Positions 24,643 through 36,567 of a DNA stretch of 64,000 nucleotides are shown here, one piece after another. Under the pieces are notes generated by a model, which saw only the letters and a program-made list of their open reading frames with translations, was not told where the DNA came from and did no database searches. The stretch is from positions 19,249,009 to 19,313,008 of the forward strand of contig CM040100.1 in assembly GCA_022496805.1 (NCBI GenBank), given 5' to 3'. The position numbers were made by a program, and so were the translations under genes. The first letter of the stretch is position 1, and each line of letters opens with the position of its first letter. This DNA is from Pohlia nutans (Eukaryota > Streptophyta > Bryopsida > Bryales > Mniaceae).

Positions 24643-26222
24643 ATTTTTAATTAATTGTTGTTCAAAAAATCTTCTAAAGATTGTGTCACATGGGATAAAT
24701 TTGCATTGTTTTTTTTGGTCTACGTCAATAATTGGATGCTTCTCTAAAAATCTAATTCACCACACTTCTAACTACAAATGGGGCACTATTATGTGTTTTT
24801 GATCAAATTACCTTCAACCTTGCACATGTCATAAGGGTTTATAAATATGGTTCAACTTTAAAAAAACAAATGTAATGTGATATATGCTTGCATGATACTT
24901 GTAGGTATTTATAGAATTGGCCGATTTAGTATATTACTTCATGATAGTACTAGCATGCCCTTGCGGCGTTGCCACATCCAAATAAATACTTAGAAATTGT
25001 TAATCCTTATTTTTGTTTAGAACCGTGTTAGTATCCTTGTCCTTGTCCTAAACCCTGTCCTAGCCCATAAATACTTGAAAATTCCATAACTTTTGATCCA
25101 CACATTGGTACTGCGATCCAATTAGTGCCCATCGAACAACAAAAATATGTGCTTCCAATGACACCTCCCGCGCCACGATCCAACCGGCGGTCGCCGAGAT
25201 CCCGCTGCGAACACAAACAAAACAAAACAAACTATATGCTTTAAGTATATAGATGTTACAAAAAATTCCTCAAAATCTAAAATTTATAATTAGGTCAACT
25301 CAACTTGTGGTATTTAGATGAATTTACAAAATGGCTCTAGGAATTGAGATTTTTTATATAGGAAATTACACTAAAAGGAATCTTAGTTTGGTGCAACAAC
25401 ACCAAATGCAAAGAATAACAACAATGGTGAACAAGGGTAAAATCATGGCAACTACAACATTAATTATTAACAATAATAAAATTACAAGAATGAAGTAAAT
25501 GTGAAATTAAAATTTTGTGTGGATTTAAAATCTTGGTGGTTGCAACATAAATCAATTCTTTAAATAGACATTTAGCACTTGCAATACACTCTAACAATCC
25601 ACTACATGGCAATTGTGTTGTGAAGCTCATTGAATGTTTATACACTAATTGTCACCCAACAGTGAGAATAAATTTTATGCCTCCATGGCTTTTATTCATG
25701 ATAGAAATGACTCTAGTTCTAGCCTGTCAGTAAATAGTTTGAATTGCTCTTTTCGCCGTTTGAGTTCATATATTGATTGATATTGCTAAGAGATCTTGTG
25801 GCCTTAACTCCTTGTGTAAATAAACTCTTACACTTGTGCACTTATGGTCCTTTTGTTGTATGGCAAATGCACCTTAACCCACGTGGCAAATAAGAGGAAT
25901 TTCAAAAATGAATCAAAGACCAAACTATGCCAAAAAGCCATATCTTGGAATTGGAAATGAACATTTATTTTAAAAAATATTGGAAAAAAGTATTAGCTTT
26001 TTTCCAAGAGTTTGAATTTCTACTCTTGCACAACCCTATTTTTTTTTTTTAAATTTTGCTATAAAGGCTTCTTGGAAGTCAAATATGATAACTTCTTGTT
26101 TCCTAATGCGAAAGCAAAGTTAAACTTTAAACCAATCAAATTGCTAAAAAAACTCAAAATCTCAGCGTTGGTCCCTAGTGTAAACGCCCCTACTTCTACC
26201 ATGATCTTGGAAAGATGACCAT
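24643..26222. other. AT-rich intergenic region
   Basis: No gene, RNA or element could be supported. Open frames are short and composed of AT-rich codons. Confidence 0.4.
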
Positions 26223-26976
26223 TTAACCCCTAATGTCGTAAGGCCTCAAGAAAGCCAAAAACCCTCAAAACTGCCCTCTTTTAGAGCAAGGTGCAAATTT
26301 TCAATTTTTTCATGTATTTTTCAGGATGAAACCGTAAGATCTATTACCTTACTTATACATGTATATGTACTTCAAATCTAAGCTTCAAATTCCTTACCAT
26401 TTGCGAGATCATAATGTTTAAAGTAGAAAAAAAAGTTTTTTTCCCTTGCTGCATGATGGGTTTGAAGTGTTTCATAAGCCAAAAAAACCAATTTCAAGAG
26501 TTTTTTTGAATTGCATCTCTTCAATACCTTCTTCCTAAGTGAGTTAGGATTACGTTTATATAATTTTTACCCTTCTAAGACCTATAAAACCTATAGAAAT
26601 TCTTGATTTTTCACATGGAGGTATGCTAAAATTCAAATACAAAGGCCGATCTTTGATAATAAAAAAGGCATGTCAAGAATTATTGAGCTGAAAATCCGAA
26701 CAATGTGATCATGCCTTAGAACCTTAGTTACATGTATAAAAAAACAAAACTTAAAAAAAAAAAATCTCAATTTTTGGTGAATAAATGAGCATACACTGCA
26801 CTTTTGGGCAGATTTCAGCATGTCCTAATAGTGTTTTCAAACTTTGACTGCAAATATCTCATAAAGTATGAGGAATTTTGAAGCATGAATGGTCTTTTTG
26901 GAAAGTTATGGGAAAACTCCACAATCTGCAAAAAGTTTCAAAGTTAAGTAGGTTTGGACGTAGGGGGGGGGGTTAA
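26223..26976. mobile_element. TTAA-flanked element, 754 bp
   Basis: The ends are TTAACCCCTAATGTCGTAAG and a G-run followed by TTAA. The interior blocks (ACCGTAAGATCT, TTTGCGAGATCATAA) match the longer element at 44741-45686, so both belong to one non-coding family. Confidence 0.65.
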
Positions 26977-27243
26977 ATTTAACAACCGCTCGCTAATGTG
27001 GCTAGTCCCAGTACTAGTCCATTGAAGATGCTTTTAACTCCTAAAAACTCATACAACAATTGTGAAAGTATGTTGAGTATGCAAGGCCCAAAATTAAGAC
27101 TTCAAAGCCCTCAATATATATTTTAAATGTTAAAATTTACAAAACCTTAAATAATATCATTATATAAATTCTTATTGTATGTCTTATCATGAAGTACCTT
27201 TGTCTCACTCAAAGGTACTAGAATATTTATTTTAACAAACTAA

Positions 27244-27577
27244 GAGCCGGTTCAGACTATAACCGAACTTTGAGAAAGCGTTGGTTTGGACCAATGAAAA
27301 TGTTGAAATGTCCAAAGTCCGGCCTCTCGACCTCCACACTATATGCCGAAGTTCAAAGGACGTCGCATCGAAAAGAGCATGACAACACTTTTAAGAAGTT
27401 ATGGCGCCAAGAGTTCGACTCAAACTTTGCTCGAGAGGCCGAAGTGTTTTTTCATTAAAATATTCAAAATTAGACAAAACTTGGATTGTTAGAGCCAAAA
27501 GGCTCGACCTCTCCATATAGTTTGGTCCAGAAAAGTGACGGTCGTACTCTTAAATTGGGCATAGTGTGAATCGGCCC
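27244..27577. mobile_element. Tourist-like MITE (PIF/Harbinger)
   Basis: 334 bp, with ends GAGCCGGTTCAGACTAT and the inverse of GGGCCGATTCACACTAT. It is flanked by TAA on both sides (27241-27243 and 27578-27580), the usual 3-bp target of PIF/Harbinger elements. It is non-coding. Confidence 0.75.
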
Positions 27578-27580
27578 TAA

Positions 27581-28301
27581 AACCTTTTATTGTGAGTATG
27601 TCAAAGGACACGAATACATAATCGTTCAAATAAAATACTTCGAAGCTCCCAGATGAGTTTCCGGGTGTTCCCAAGCAATTAGTGGCTCTCACCGGCCACC
27701 GAATGATATCATCACAATTATTATATGATCAATTATATAATGTTACAAAATATATTATATAATTCATAATTAAAATCTATTACTATCATATATTAATAAT
27801 TTATAATATTATATAATAGTATTATTTATTATAATATATATTATATTTTAAATTAAAATCACTCATATAAATTACATAATTATTAATATCGAAATATCAC
27901 GTTATATACGTAATACTCTCTAAGCACATTATTCATCACCTCACACTAAATACACTATTTAGTGTATTCATTATGATCAATTCACCAGAATAAACAAGGG
28001 CTGATAGTAGGGAATGAAGCTTGTCTGCGCCAAGTCCACTCTTTTGGATCAAAGTGTAAGTCCTTGATCCGGCCCGACCTGAAAGCCCAGAGAGTATGTC
28101 TTGAGACTATGTCCCCAGGAGGATAAAAACATACCACCTTGCTTTCATCGTCTTTCATGAGAACCCTAGCCTCCGAGAGTAAACTGATGTTTATCTGGAT
28201 TAGTTCCCGTGAGCTGCAAGATTAGATTTATGAGAATAGATCTAAGACAACTAGATAAATATATTCAATAAGCCTTACACAAATATCCAATAGAAGTATA
28301 A
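27581..28301. other. Intergenic region
   Basis: Very AT-rich to 27980, then a GC-richer block (about 28000-28230) whose frames give no recognisable protein; it could be an LTR relic but no boundaries are visible. Confidence 0.3.
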
Positions 28302-28302
28302 C

Positions 28303-28366
<64 letters not shown>
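28302..28366. repeat. (TA)n microsatellite
   Basis: An AT dinucleotide run with one interruption. It is followed by a tandem duplication of about 46 bases (two copies of TATATATGTATATGTACATATG, 28390-28470). Confidence 0.9.
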
Positions 28367-28367
<1 letters not shown>

Positions 28368-28470
28368 AAGATTAACATATGTTTAATACGTTAAGTATAT
28401 ATGTATATGTACATATGTTAACGTTAACTATATCGTTACGTATATATGTATATGTACATATGTTATCTTT

Positions 28471-30069
28471 ATATCCTGGCACACATATAGTAGTAACAAT
28501 ATCTATAAGTATCTAATATATCATGGGACATAATTAGATATATGATAAATAATATAAGGCTTCTTGAAAGACGACTCTTGGTCTTGCACTACCTCCTTGG
28601 CCGGCGCAGCCCTCCCCCTTCTTCCGAGGGACCCAATCTAAAGCCAAACCGGATCATATGTTTCTCGTGTACAGTTCAATGATCCAAGAATTCAACTGAT
28701 TGCCTCCAGTGAGACCATCTGAGGAAATCAGTGATGTTTTAGCGATGGTACCTTAGTTGGGTGAAATGTTTCTCTTACAATGATTACTACGCATTTCATT
28801 TTTCATAACAAGGCTTTACTTTCAGGTTATGCAGTCCATGATGTTGAAAGTGATATTTTTACGTTCTCAAACATAACCTCATCGGTTCGACCAATGATCG
28901 TGAAAACAGGACCCCAAGTTCAAAAGAGAAGACAATGAGATATAACCATGCTCCATACTTACGTTGACCTTTCACAATTCGACCTATGGTCGTGGCCATT
29001 GTGGTCGATGTTACAAAATGATTTATGAATGCAGTATATGTGGTTGCCGTTGCAAAATGATCTATAAATGTTGTGTATGTTCTCTGGTAAGGCTAACATA
29101 TATTATAAGTTCACATATCGTACGTGGAAGGCAAGGTCGGCAGAAAATAATTCCCCAAAAATATGCCGAATAAATAAATAAATTTATCAAATATTTTGTC
29201 GAAATCAACAACAATAAAGTCAACAAAAATCGTAGACAAAAAATAAAAGAAATCGTTTAGTTGCTAAAAAAAATTAATGTTAGTTATTAATAGCCGAAAT
29301 TTTAATAATTATTTTTGAAAGTGCCGACCTCCACCGTTTGAACTTTTGTTAATTATTCGACATGAAAGTGCCGACCCTACCTTCCATGTACGGTAGTAAA
29401 GTGCGGAATGAAGTGTGTGTATGTGTGATTCATTCCCAATCAACCTTCTCCGATTGCATATTCCAAATATACCATGTGACATACCAAAACTAAATTTTAA
29501 AGAACTTGACACAACCATTCAAAACCTTTGATCTAAAACATTCCTAGTTGTAAGAGCTTTGTGCATTAAATGTGACAATGGTAGTCTTTTGAAACAAATC
29601 ATTTTGACAAATATGACCATGAACTACACCAACTATTAGTAGTTGAAATTGACCTTGAAAATGCCACACAAGGGTCCATTAAAGCAAACAAAGATAGATC
29701 AAGACAAAATTGACTTAACCTTGACCAAATTCATTTTCATCATTTTTACATACATGCGCATGAATGCAATGGAATATTTCAAGCTATGAGTTAGGAATTC
29801 CAACAAAGTTTTATTGACACTTCATGTTACAAACGTACTTAGGATGACGAAAAATAATAATAATACATAGTCACTACTTAGTAGATGGAATACTAGCTTA
29901 CTTCCATGTATATACCAACTACCAAGTTTTACCTTTGAGTGCATGAAATAATTCCGATCATGTGATTGACTCATGTATGTATGATCAACAACTGAAGATC
30001 CAATCTTCTATCAACGATGAATTAGATTTTATGATTATAAACTCTTGTCCAAAAACTAAACCCAATCCA
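28471..30069. other. AT-rich intergenic region
   Basis: A GC-richer block at 28570-28640 has no recognisable product. The rest, downstream of the RING gene, holds nothing supportable. Confidence 0.4.
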
Positions 30070-30840
30070 TCATTGATTGTACCCGCGTGGTAGCATACTA
30101 TTTGCTAATTCCAAGCGCTCTTTCAACTTGACAATTTCCTCAGCCATTTGGTTTCTTTCATACCTATACTCTAAGCCACTCTCTCGTGTCTCTTGTAGTT
30201 CTTGAAACAACTCCAAGTTCCTCCGTTGCGAATCGTTCACACGCACTACATCTCGGACTCGAGCTGAAGACATCTCCATGTTTCTACTTTGCAAATCAAC
30301 CACTTGGAGTTGCAAGGTGACTTGATCTATGCTCATATTGCGCACTCGGATTCTCTCCTCAATAAGTTGATCAATGAGCTCATCTACTGACCTCTCATTT
30401 GTAAAGGGCACATCAGATGGAGTGAGAACAAACCCTGGAGGCAGATGGGTTGAACTTTGCATGCGTTGAGAACCCGCAAACAACAATGGATTGTTTGGGC
30501 GTGGCGGGATGTCTGAAGTTGCAACACCCATTCGGGCGTTGTCGTTGTGGTTTGGCCCTATACAAGCTCCAGCTCCATAGAGACGAATGATGTCGCGGTC
30601 TCTCACCAAGATGTGTCTACAAACGGGGCATGGCCGATTGTGTCCGTTTTGGTCCTTTTGGAACCACGAGTAGATGCATGGCCAACAAAAGATGTGACCA
30701 CACGCACTTGCAACAGGATCTATTGGAGCCTCCATGCAAATGAAGCACTCCAACACATTTGGACGTGCATCGGATTTGTCATGAACATTGCTCAAGGTAG
30801 TGGCTATTGGAGACAAGCTTCCTTCCAGGGCATGGGCCAT
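30070..30840 (-). CDS. RMA-like RING-HC E3 ubiquitin ligase
   Basis: An uninterrupted 256-residue frame. A C3HC4 RING finger lies at residues 32-74: Cys32, Cys35 (CFIC), Cys47, His49 (CGHIF), Cys52, Cys55 (CWPC), Cys71, Cys74 (CPVC). This arrangement matches the RMA/RNF5 group, which ubiquitinates proteins at the ER membrane. A helical, charged stretch from about 150 to the end looks like a coiled coil. Unlike typical RMA proteins there is no hydrophobic C-terminal anchor: the protein ends in MLPRGYNQ. So it is probably soluble or needs a partner for membrane contact. The start is the first ATG, well upstream of the RING. A single-exon structure is normal for this family. The E3 role is confident; the exact subgroup and substrates are not. 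Confidence 0.85.
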   Translation of the reverse strand: MAHALEGSLSPIATTLSNVHDKSDARPNVLECFICMEAPIDPVASACGHIFCWPCIYSWFQKDQNGHNRPCPVCRHILVRDRDIIRLYGAGACIGPNHNDNARMGVATSDIPPRPNNPLLFAGSQRMQSSTHLPPGFVLTPSDVPFTNERSVDELIDQLIEERIRVRNMSIDQVTLQLQVVDLQSRNMEMSSARVRDVVRVNDSQRRNLELFQELQETRESGLEYRYERNQMAEEIVKLKERLELANSMLPRGYNQ

Positions 30841-32166
30841 GACTATGGATTGATTATCTTGAGCTTCTCCAATCTCGTGACCCAGAACTCAGTGAATTAT
30901 TACTCAATGTTACTGGTCTGTCGATACTTCCGCACTTAAGTAGACGCGCACCTTCAATAATTATGTAAGTTGTACAAATAAAGACAAGTGCAACGTGTTT
31001 TCATCGAATTCCTAATCAAGTGCGTTTGCAAAAGAACCTTGAATGCTGCAAATGTTTTCTAAAGCATGAAAAGTTTACTTGACTGTTGTCCAATGCTTGG
31101 ACCAAACCCTAAGTCAATTTGCTCTAACAGATTCAAGGTCTAACATGATAGTCCACCTCTAACTATAGCTCTAGCTAATCTCTTCTACTCGATCATCGAT
31201 TGTAATTGTGGCATCAAGGCGGCTTGGCTTTGAGCCTTTAAAGGCTTGTGGGATGTAGTCTCGGCAAGAGGATTCTATGTGAGTCGTTTTTGGTTGACCT
31301 CGGTAGTTTTCCATGTGACACATATTTGATATTTCATAGTGAGCCTCGGTAGTATGGGAATTTCTTATGGATCGTTCAAACCACCTTTGGTACATGTTAT
31401 CCTATTGGAGGGAAACGTTTCTATGTGCTCTTTTTGTTTCATGAAATTTAATCACCTTGGTTCTTTTGGTTCTCCAAATGTTCAATGGACACAAACGTTT
31501 TGAAATTAGAAGATGAGAGAAGATGAGCCTTAGCTCTCTGTTAAATCTTTTCAAAATGTTCTACAAGTGAAAGTATTATTTTATTTGATTAGATGGAAGA
31601 ATGCGTAAGTGATAGTAAGGGGTTGTTGTAAAGAAGAATGCATCAATATCTCGGTTAGGACCGGCATTTTTTGGCCTTATTTTGACCTTTCGAGCTCAAT
31701 ATACCTAGATTATTGAATGGAAACAAATATAAAAGACTATTCAATGTAAGTTATATCCATGCCTCCAAATACAAATATGATGTTCAATTTCAAAAAATAT
31801 GTTGCTAGATTTAAGAACGGAGTGCATTTGTAATGTTTATTTGGCGTCGCACTAGCAGTGCTTTTTGACAAATGCAATCTGGTTGTAATGCAATTTTGGT
31901 ATAAAATATTATTTATATTGCATCTTACTTAATATTTCACCTTTTAGCCTTTAGACATTTCACTGATTCCCTCAGTGCCTAGACTATTTAAATTACCTAG
32001 ACTAATTAAATTACTTTTACTTTTATATTTACATTTACATTTACTTTTACTTTTATATTTACATTTACATTTTACTTTTACTTTTACTTTTACTTTTACT
32101 TTCTTTTTTTAATAAAAAGATGGTAACGTCTGTTTGTTCTTCGCCGTCGTCTGCAAGAAAAGGCGA
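30841..32166. other. Intergenic region between divergent genes
   Basis: It lies between the RING gene (minus) and the promoter-like site at 32167 (plus). It ends in a (TTTAC)n-type simple repeat at about 32010-32102. No other feature is supported. Confidence 0.4.
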
Positions 32167-32175
32167 TATATAAAG
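32167..32175 (+). promoter_or_regulatory. Candidate TATA box for the HNH-domain gene
   Basis: TATATAAAG is followed by a pyrimidine-rich segment about 25-45 bases downstream. The next 1.9 kb is GC-richer than its surroundings and could be a spliced 5' leader reaching the coding start at 34115, but its exons could not be defined. Confidence 0.35.
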
Positions 32176-34114
32176 TGGTAGAACTCTCACTGTCCACCTT
32201 CGTTGTCTTCCACAAAATTTGATAAAGTGACGCCCGGTAGTAGCTCGCCCTTCCTCCCTCCCACCCGCACCCTATCGGTAGTTCCTTGTTCGGAGGCGTT
32301 TTTTGCTTCCACTTTATTGCCGATCTACACTCACGCTTCGAAGGTACCCTTGCTCACCTCAGCTTCTCATGACATGGTGAATGAAATTGGTCTGTAATGT
32401 TGCAATTGGAACTGTGGACTCGTCTAATTGCAGTATGATTTTTAGTGAGGGTGGTACTTTGAAAACTGATTGGAATCTCCAGAAGGAGTATTTAAATCTG
32501 ATTGAAAACTAGTATCAGTACCCGTCGTTCGACGGGAGAAAGCTCTTTGCTCGATTAGGGTTTTGAAAAAGAGTGCTCCGGGGTCGGTGAGTTGTGGAGG
32601 ATGCCTGGAGATTCTGCATCACTTGTCGTTGTTGTGATCTTGCTCGGGAGTTGAGGCCGATGCTTAAGATTGCGTCAGCCTTAGCAACCTCGTCTTCATC
32701 GTCAACATGCATCTGATCATGAAGTGGCGAGATCAGTTGTTGCTTGAACTCCAAGTTACGAACCCTAAATGCTAGTGTGGATCATGTTCAACTTCGTCAA
32801 TCTGATACCCTGCAGTAATGCTGGTTCTCGATAAGATTTGGCTCGTGGTCGTTCAGAGGATACTGGAAATGTGTAGAGCGCTCATGTCATTGCATCATCA
32901 ATTCTCGACTGGACGTCTTCCTCCTTGATTCTAGCTTCAATCTCTGTGCACAGTACCTTCTTCTCGTCGTTCACATTCTTCTCTTTGATTCTTTGACTGA
33001 TTGAGCTCACTATTTCAGAATATTTGCAAAGAAGACGCGCCTATTAGCCAGTTTTGGGTTGATTGTCATTGTCTACATGCGACATTCTATTATCAGGAGA
33101 ATAGTTAGGGTTTGGATGGTTTTCTTAAGTGTCCGTTCATACCCTAGCTGTGGCTTTAGCGATTCTTCTATTGTTGCTTTATTAGCTTATTTACTTGGGG
33201 GGAAATAAGTGATTGTTGCACTTGTGAGCTCTCGGTTTGTTGATCTGTGATGTTGCGTCTTTTTCACTTGACTGTTGGAGCTTTTAATAAGCAATTTGTT
33301 TTTATGAAAGACTGAAGTGGAGATTGGTGAATAATGTATTTAGGACATTAAAAGACGATATCTTTTGGAACTTGTACAGCGGAAGGACGAACAGCATTCG
33401 TGGAGCAGCAATGGTAAACGGTAACTTGTCTAGCAGTGTAGCTGGACTTAGAATATAGTTTTTCTCGTCAGAAGCTGATATCGCCACCTCTATCCAACGT
33501 CTCAGTATTTCCTGCTTGTCATGATATAGTAGTTTTTGATGCTTTTGGTGTCACGATTGTTACTAGTTCAATGTTTGTCTAAGGAACTTTCTCTGCATGA
33601 AATGATTTCATGATGCAATATAGCGCGCTGAAGACGGAGGCGAAGATCCTTCCCAGAGAGTTTCTTTCTAAGGAAGAGTTCCGTGATAGTGAAATTGTGT
33701 TGCCGTATGCAGGGTGGAGTGTAAGTAGCCTTTGGACAATATTGGGTCTGAACATCTCTATGATGAATGTTCAGCGTCGGTGTGCATGAGGGGCTATGAA
33801 GATATGCTGGGCGGCTCAACGTTGTTCTATTTGGTGTGACGGGGTGCGGACTCTTCAGCTCGACACATCAGAATAAGACAGCGGGCATTGATGTGTCCGC
33901 AGAGACATTTTTGTTCTGCCTGATCGGTACTCAATGCGTCCTGGGGAGTAGCCACCCTGGTCAGGTGATGCATGGTCTTAACAATTTCATTTAGATGCTC
34001 TTGGAACGAAATGTGTGCGTTTGTACATGGCCAGAACATTCCTGTCGATTGGCGACAGTGATCACTAAATCTCCACTCTACTAAATCTAAGTGCCTGGTT
34101 GGATTTCAGGATCA

Positions 34115-35417
34115 ATGGAGGGTATTGAGGAACGTATCAAGGAGGTAAACGAAGAGTTGAAGGGAGTGAAGGCTCACCAGGCAAGCGTGGGAGTTGACTT
34201 GGAGAAGGTTGAGGAGGCTCTGGTGAAATTGGGGCATGGTAAGTGGAATTGGATGGTGAAGTCTAAGGCCAAGAGAAAAAGGCTTCATGCTCGAAGTGAG
34301 TTACTACTGAAGGAGAGAGGTAGCCTCGTGGAGTTGGAGATCACTTTGCAGCGGAGGAAAGATGATCTTTTGAAGCAATTGGAGAAATCCAAGAACCTGT
34401 CGATGAGGGTAGAAGACCATGGGGGTCCATCACAAGGGCTCGAGCAGAAGATAGAGATTTTGGAGAAGAACATGGAGAAGAACATGGAGATTGGGTTTGT
34501 TGTGGAGAAAACGATGGAGATCGGGTTTGCTCGGGTCACTGACATGGTTCAAAATTACAGGATTTTTACACACATGGTTCTTAGGACTCATTTTGGTCCC
34601 ACAGACACAATTTCTAGTATGGGGAAGAATGTGAGGGAGACAGCATGTCAAGCTTATGGGGTGGATTCTGATGGTGAGAATGGCCTCTGCTTTGTGTCAG
34701 GTAAGTACTATTGGAGCTGTACTTATTTTTATTTTATAGTTTGTGTTTGATATTTTACTTCTTTATTTCTATTGTTTAACTAATTCATTGAATGTGCAGG
34801 GTTGGAGTTGCCATGGAAGAAGATAAAGGCAGCACACATCTACCAGAGGAGGTGGCCGGGGGTTTTTCTTCAAAAGATTGGGATTGACATCCATTCTGCA
34901 TCAAACCTCCTTTTACTGTGGGATCTTGTGGAGGCTTCATTCGACAAATTTTACATTGCGATCATCCCGAGAGATAGCGCTTTCACTTGTCATGTGAGTT
35001 TTTTACATATAAAATATTTAGATATTGAATGTTATATCTCCTAATATCATTAATATTGAATGTTATCTTGTTCAGGTGCTAAATCCAAAAATCAAGCCCT
35101 AGAGGATAGACAGCAGTGCGAATTCAGTCTCTAGGCTGACTTGGAATGATTTGGACACTAGGGATCTCATATTTCCAAACGATTTTCGTCCAACAAAACG
35201 ACTATGTGCATTTCACGCCTCGATTGCTATATGTTTTGCTGTTGAGAATGGTTGGATGTCCAAGGATGCTGCTCCTAGTGTTCCGGAGGATGCTTTTGGC
35301 TCTCCTAATTTTGATGAGGAGTTGATGAAGGCTTTTCTTAAGGATCAAAGGGAGTTGCTCACTCTTGAACCAAGACATCTAAATTTAGGTTCTTCATCTT
35401 CTCTACCATCGTCATAG
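34115..35417 (+). CDS. HNH-nuclease-domain protein with in-frame TAG
   Basis: Three exons: 34115-34700, 34800-34993 and 35076-35417, with clean GT-AG borders and matching phases. The first ATG gives MEGIEERIKEVNEEL, and residues 1-120 form a charged coiled coil. The C-terminal half resembles the eukaryotic HNH_2-type domain: ETACQAYG, then LCFVSG, KAAHIYQRRW (catalytic-type His), SASNLLLLWDL (Asn) and a conserved FDKFYIAIIP strand. The third HNH position is Glu rather than His, which I recall in fungal and plant members. Exon 3 begins VLNPKIKP and then meets TAG (35100-35102); the frame stays open and conserved-looking beyond it (DLIFPNDFRPTKRLCAFHAS) to 35417. Either CAG mutated to TAG, or the real acceptor is that TAG itself (exon 3 from 35103). 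Function in plants is unknown to me; such domains are often linked to Crinkler-like or transposon proteins. Confidence 0.6.
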
Positions 35418-35989
35418 GTATGTGGTTCTACCTCCTTTATTCCTGCTTTGTTGGTGATTGTATGAAATACTTTTTGCTAGGTGTATGACCTAGCGTATGT
35501 CCTGGCTCATGACCATAGGTAACTGTAAACCAGAATCACCTAATGAGATCATGATTATCTTAGAGGATTGTGCTACCAGTTCTTTTACTGTACATAATCC
35601 TTAAATGTTGTGTATTGTTCACAGGTCTAGGTATTGTGACATAAATCTATTTAAAATTAATAGATATCTAATCTAATATATTCACGTTAGACAATTGTAT
35701 GTAAGTCAATATGTTAATCTTTATATAATGTGTTAAACATATTGTATATATACATATATATAACTATACTATAAAACATATTGTTTAACGAGGCCAGAAG
35801 GGTGCCATTTGTCCTCCAAATTCAATGAGCTCCACCTTAATTCAGCTACAGACACCCATCACCAAAAACTAAACCAACTTGAGTTAATTCTGCTGAAGGG
35901 CGTTTCTTGCTCAATAGAATCTCTTACACTGAAGTTCTTCATTTGAATTGTTCTGTGAGTGTTGGTCATGATGCAGTGGAATAATACAG
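35418..35989. other. Intergenic region
   Basis: AT-rich, with a TATATA-rich segment at about 35735-35765. No feature is supported. It separates the HNH gene from the antiporter fragment, both on plus. Confidence 0.4.
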
Positions 35990-36567
35990 ATGCAGAGCGT
36001 TGGCGGAAATGCGCAAGTGGCGCCCAACAACGTGGACCACAAAGTGGCGGTGTATTTCTTCGGCGGCCTAGACGACCGCGAAGCGCTCGCGTACGGGATG
36101 CGTATGGCGGAGCATCCGGGCATCCAGGTGCACGTGATTCGGTTTGTGGGCAACATGTCAACCGGCGCGAGCCCTGATCACTTGGGGATCGATCTCACCG
36201 TCGAATCAAAGATCTCCACCCCTGCAGCAACAGCAACAGCAGGGGATCCCACGCAGCAGGAACGGGCGCTGGACGAGGCTCTGTTGGATGAGATCAGCAA
36301 GCGAGATGCCACCACGGCTATCACTATGGAGGAATGGCATGTGGCAAAGTCTGAGTCCTTGCAATCCATGCTGGAAGCCGCCCGAAGCCGCCACCATGAC
36401 ATCATCTTGGTGGGACGATCACGACGCCCGGCTCCGTTTGTGGCGAACTGGCTAGTGCATGAGGACCCGAGCTTGGCCAGTTTCGCGATGCGTTCATGGT
36501 GGCTGATGTTCGTGCGTCTGTGCTGGTATTTCAGCAGTACGACCCCAGTTTGGCTACTTCTATCTAG
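35990..36567 (+). pseudogene. CHX-type cation/H+ antiporter, C-terminal exon fragment
   Basis: CHX antiporters have about 800 residues: a membrane part of roughly 12 helices and a cytosolic regulatory tail. Only the tail is here. It follows a good acceptor (ATAATACAG) and reads DHKVAVYFFGGLDDREALAY, EHPGIQVHVIRFV and DIILVGRSRR, all typical of the CHX tail. Near 36480 the frame shifts: after DPSLASF the expected DAFMVADVRASVLVFQQYDP continues in a different frame to a stop at 36567. No exons for the membrane part occur upstream. The segment is far more GC-rich than its surroundings. It is probably a transposed or retained gene fragment and not functional; a sequencing error could explain the shift but not the missing exons. 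Confidence 0.7.

Noticed and set aside
28000..28700. GC-richer blocks suspected to be LTR retrotransposon remains
   Set aside because: No TG...CA-bounded direct repeats or pol motifs could be found.
36144..36455. Other frames on both strands over the CHX tail
   Set aside because: They are shadows in a GC-rich exon; only the frame from 35990 matches the antiporter family.
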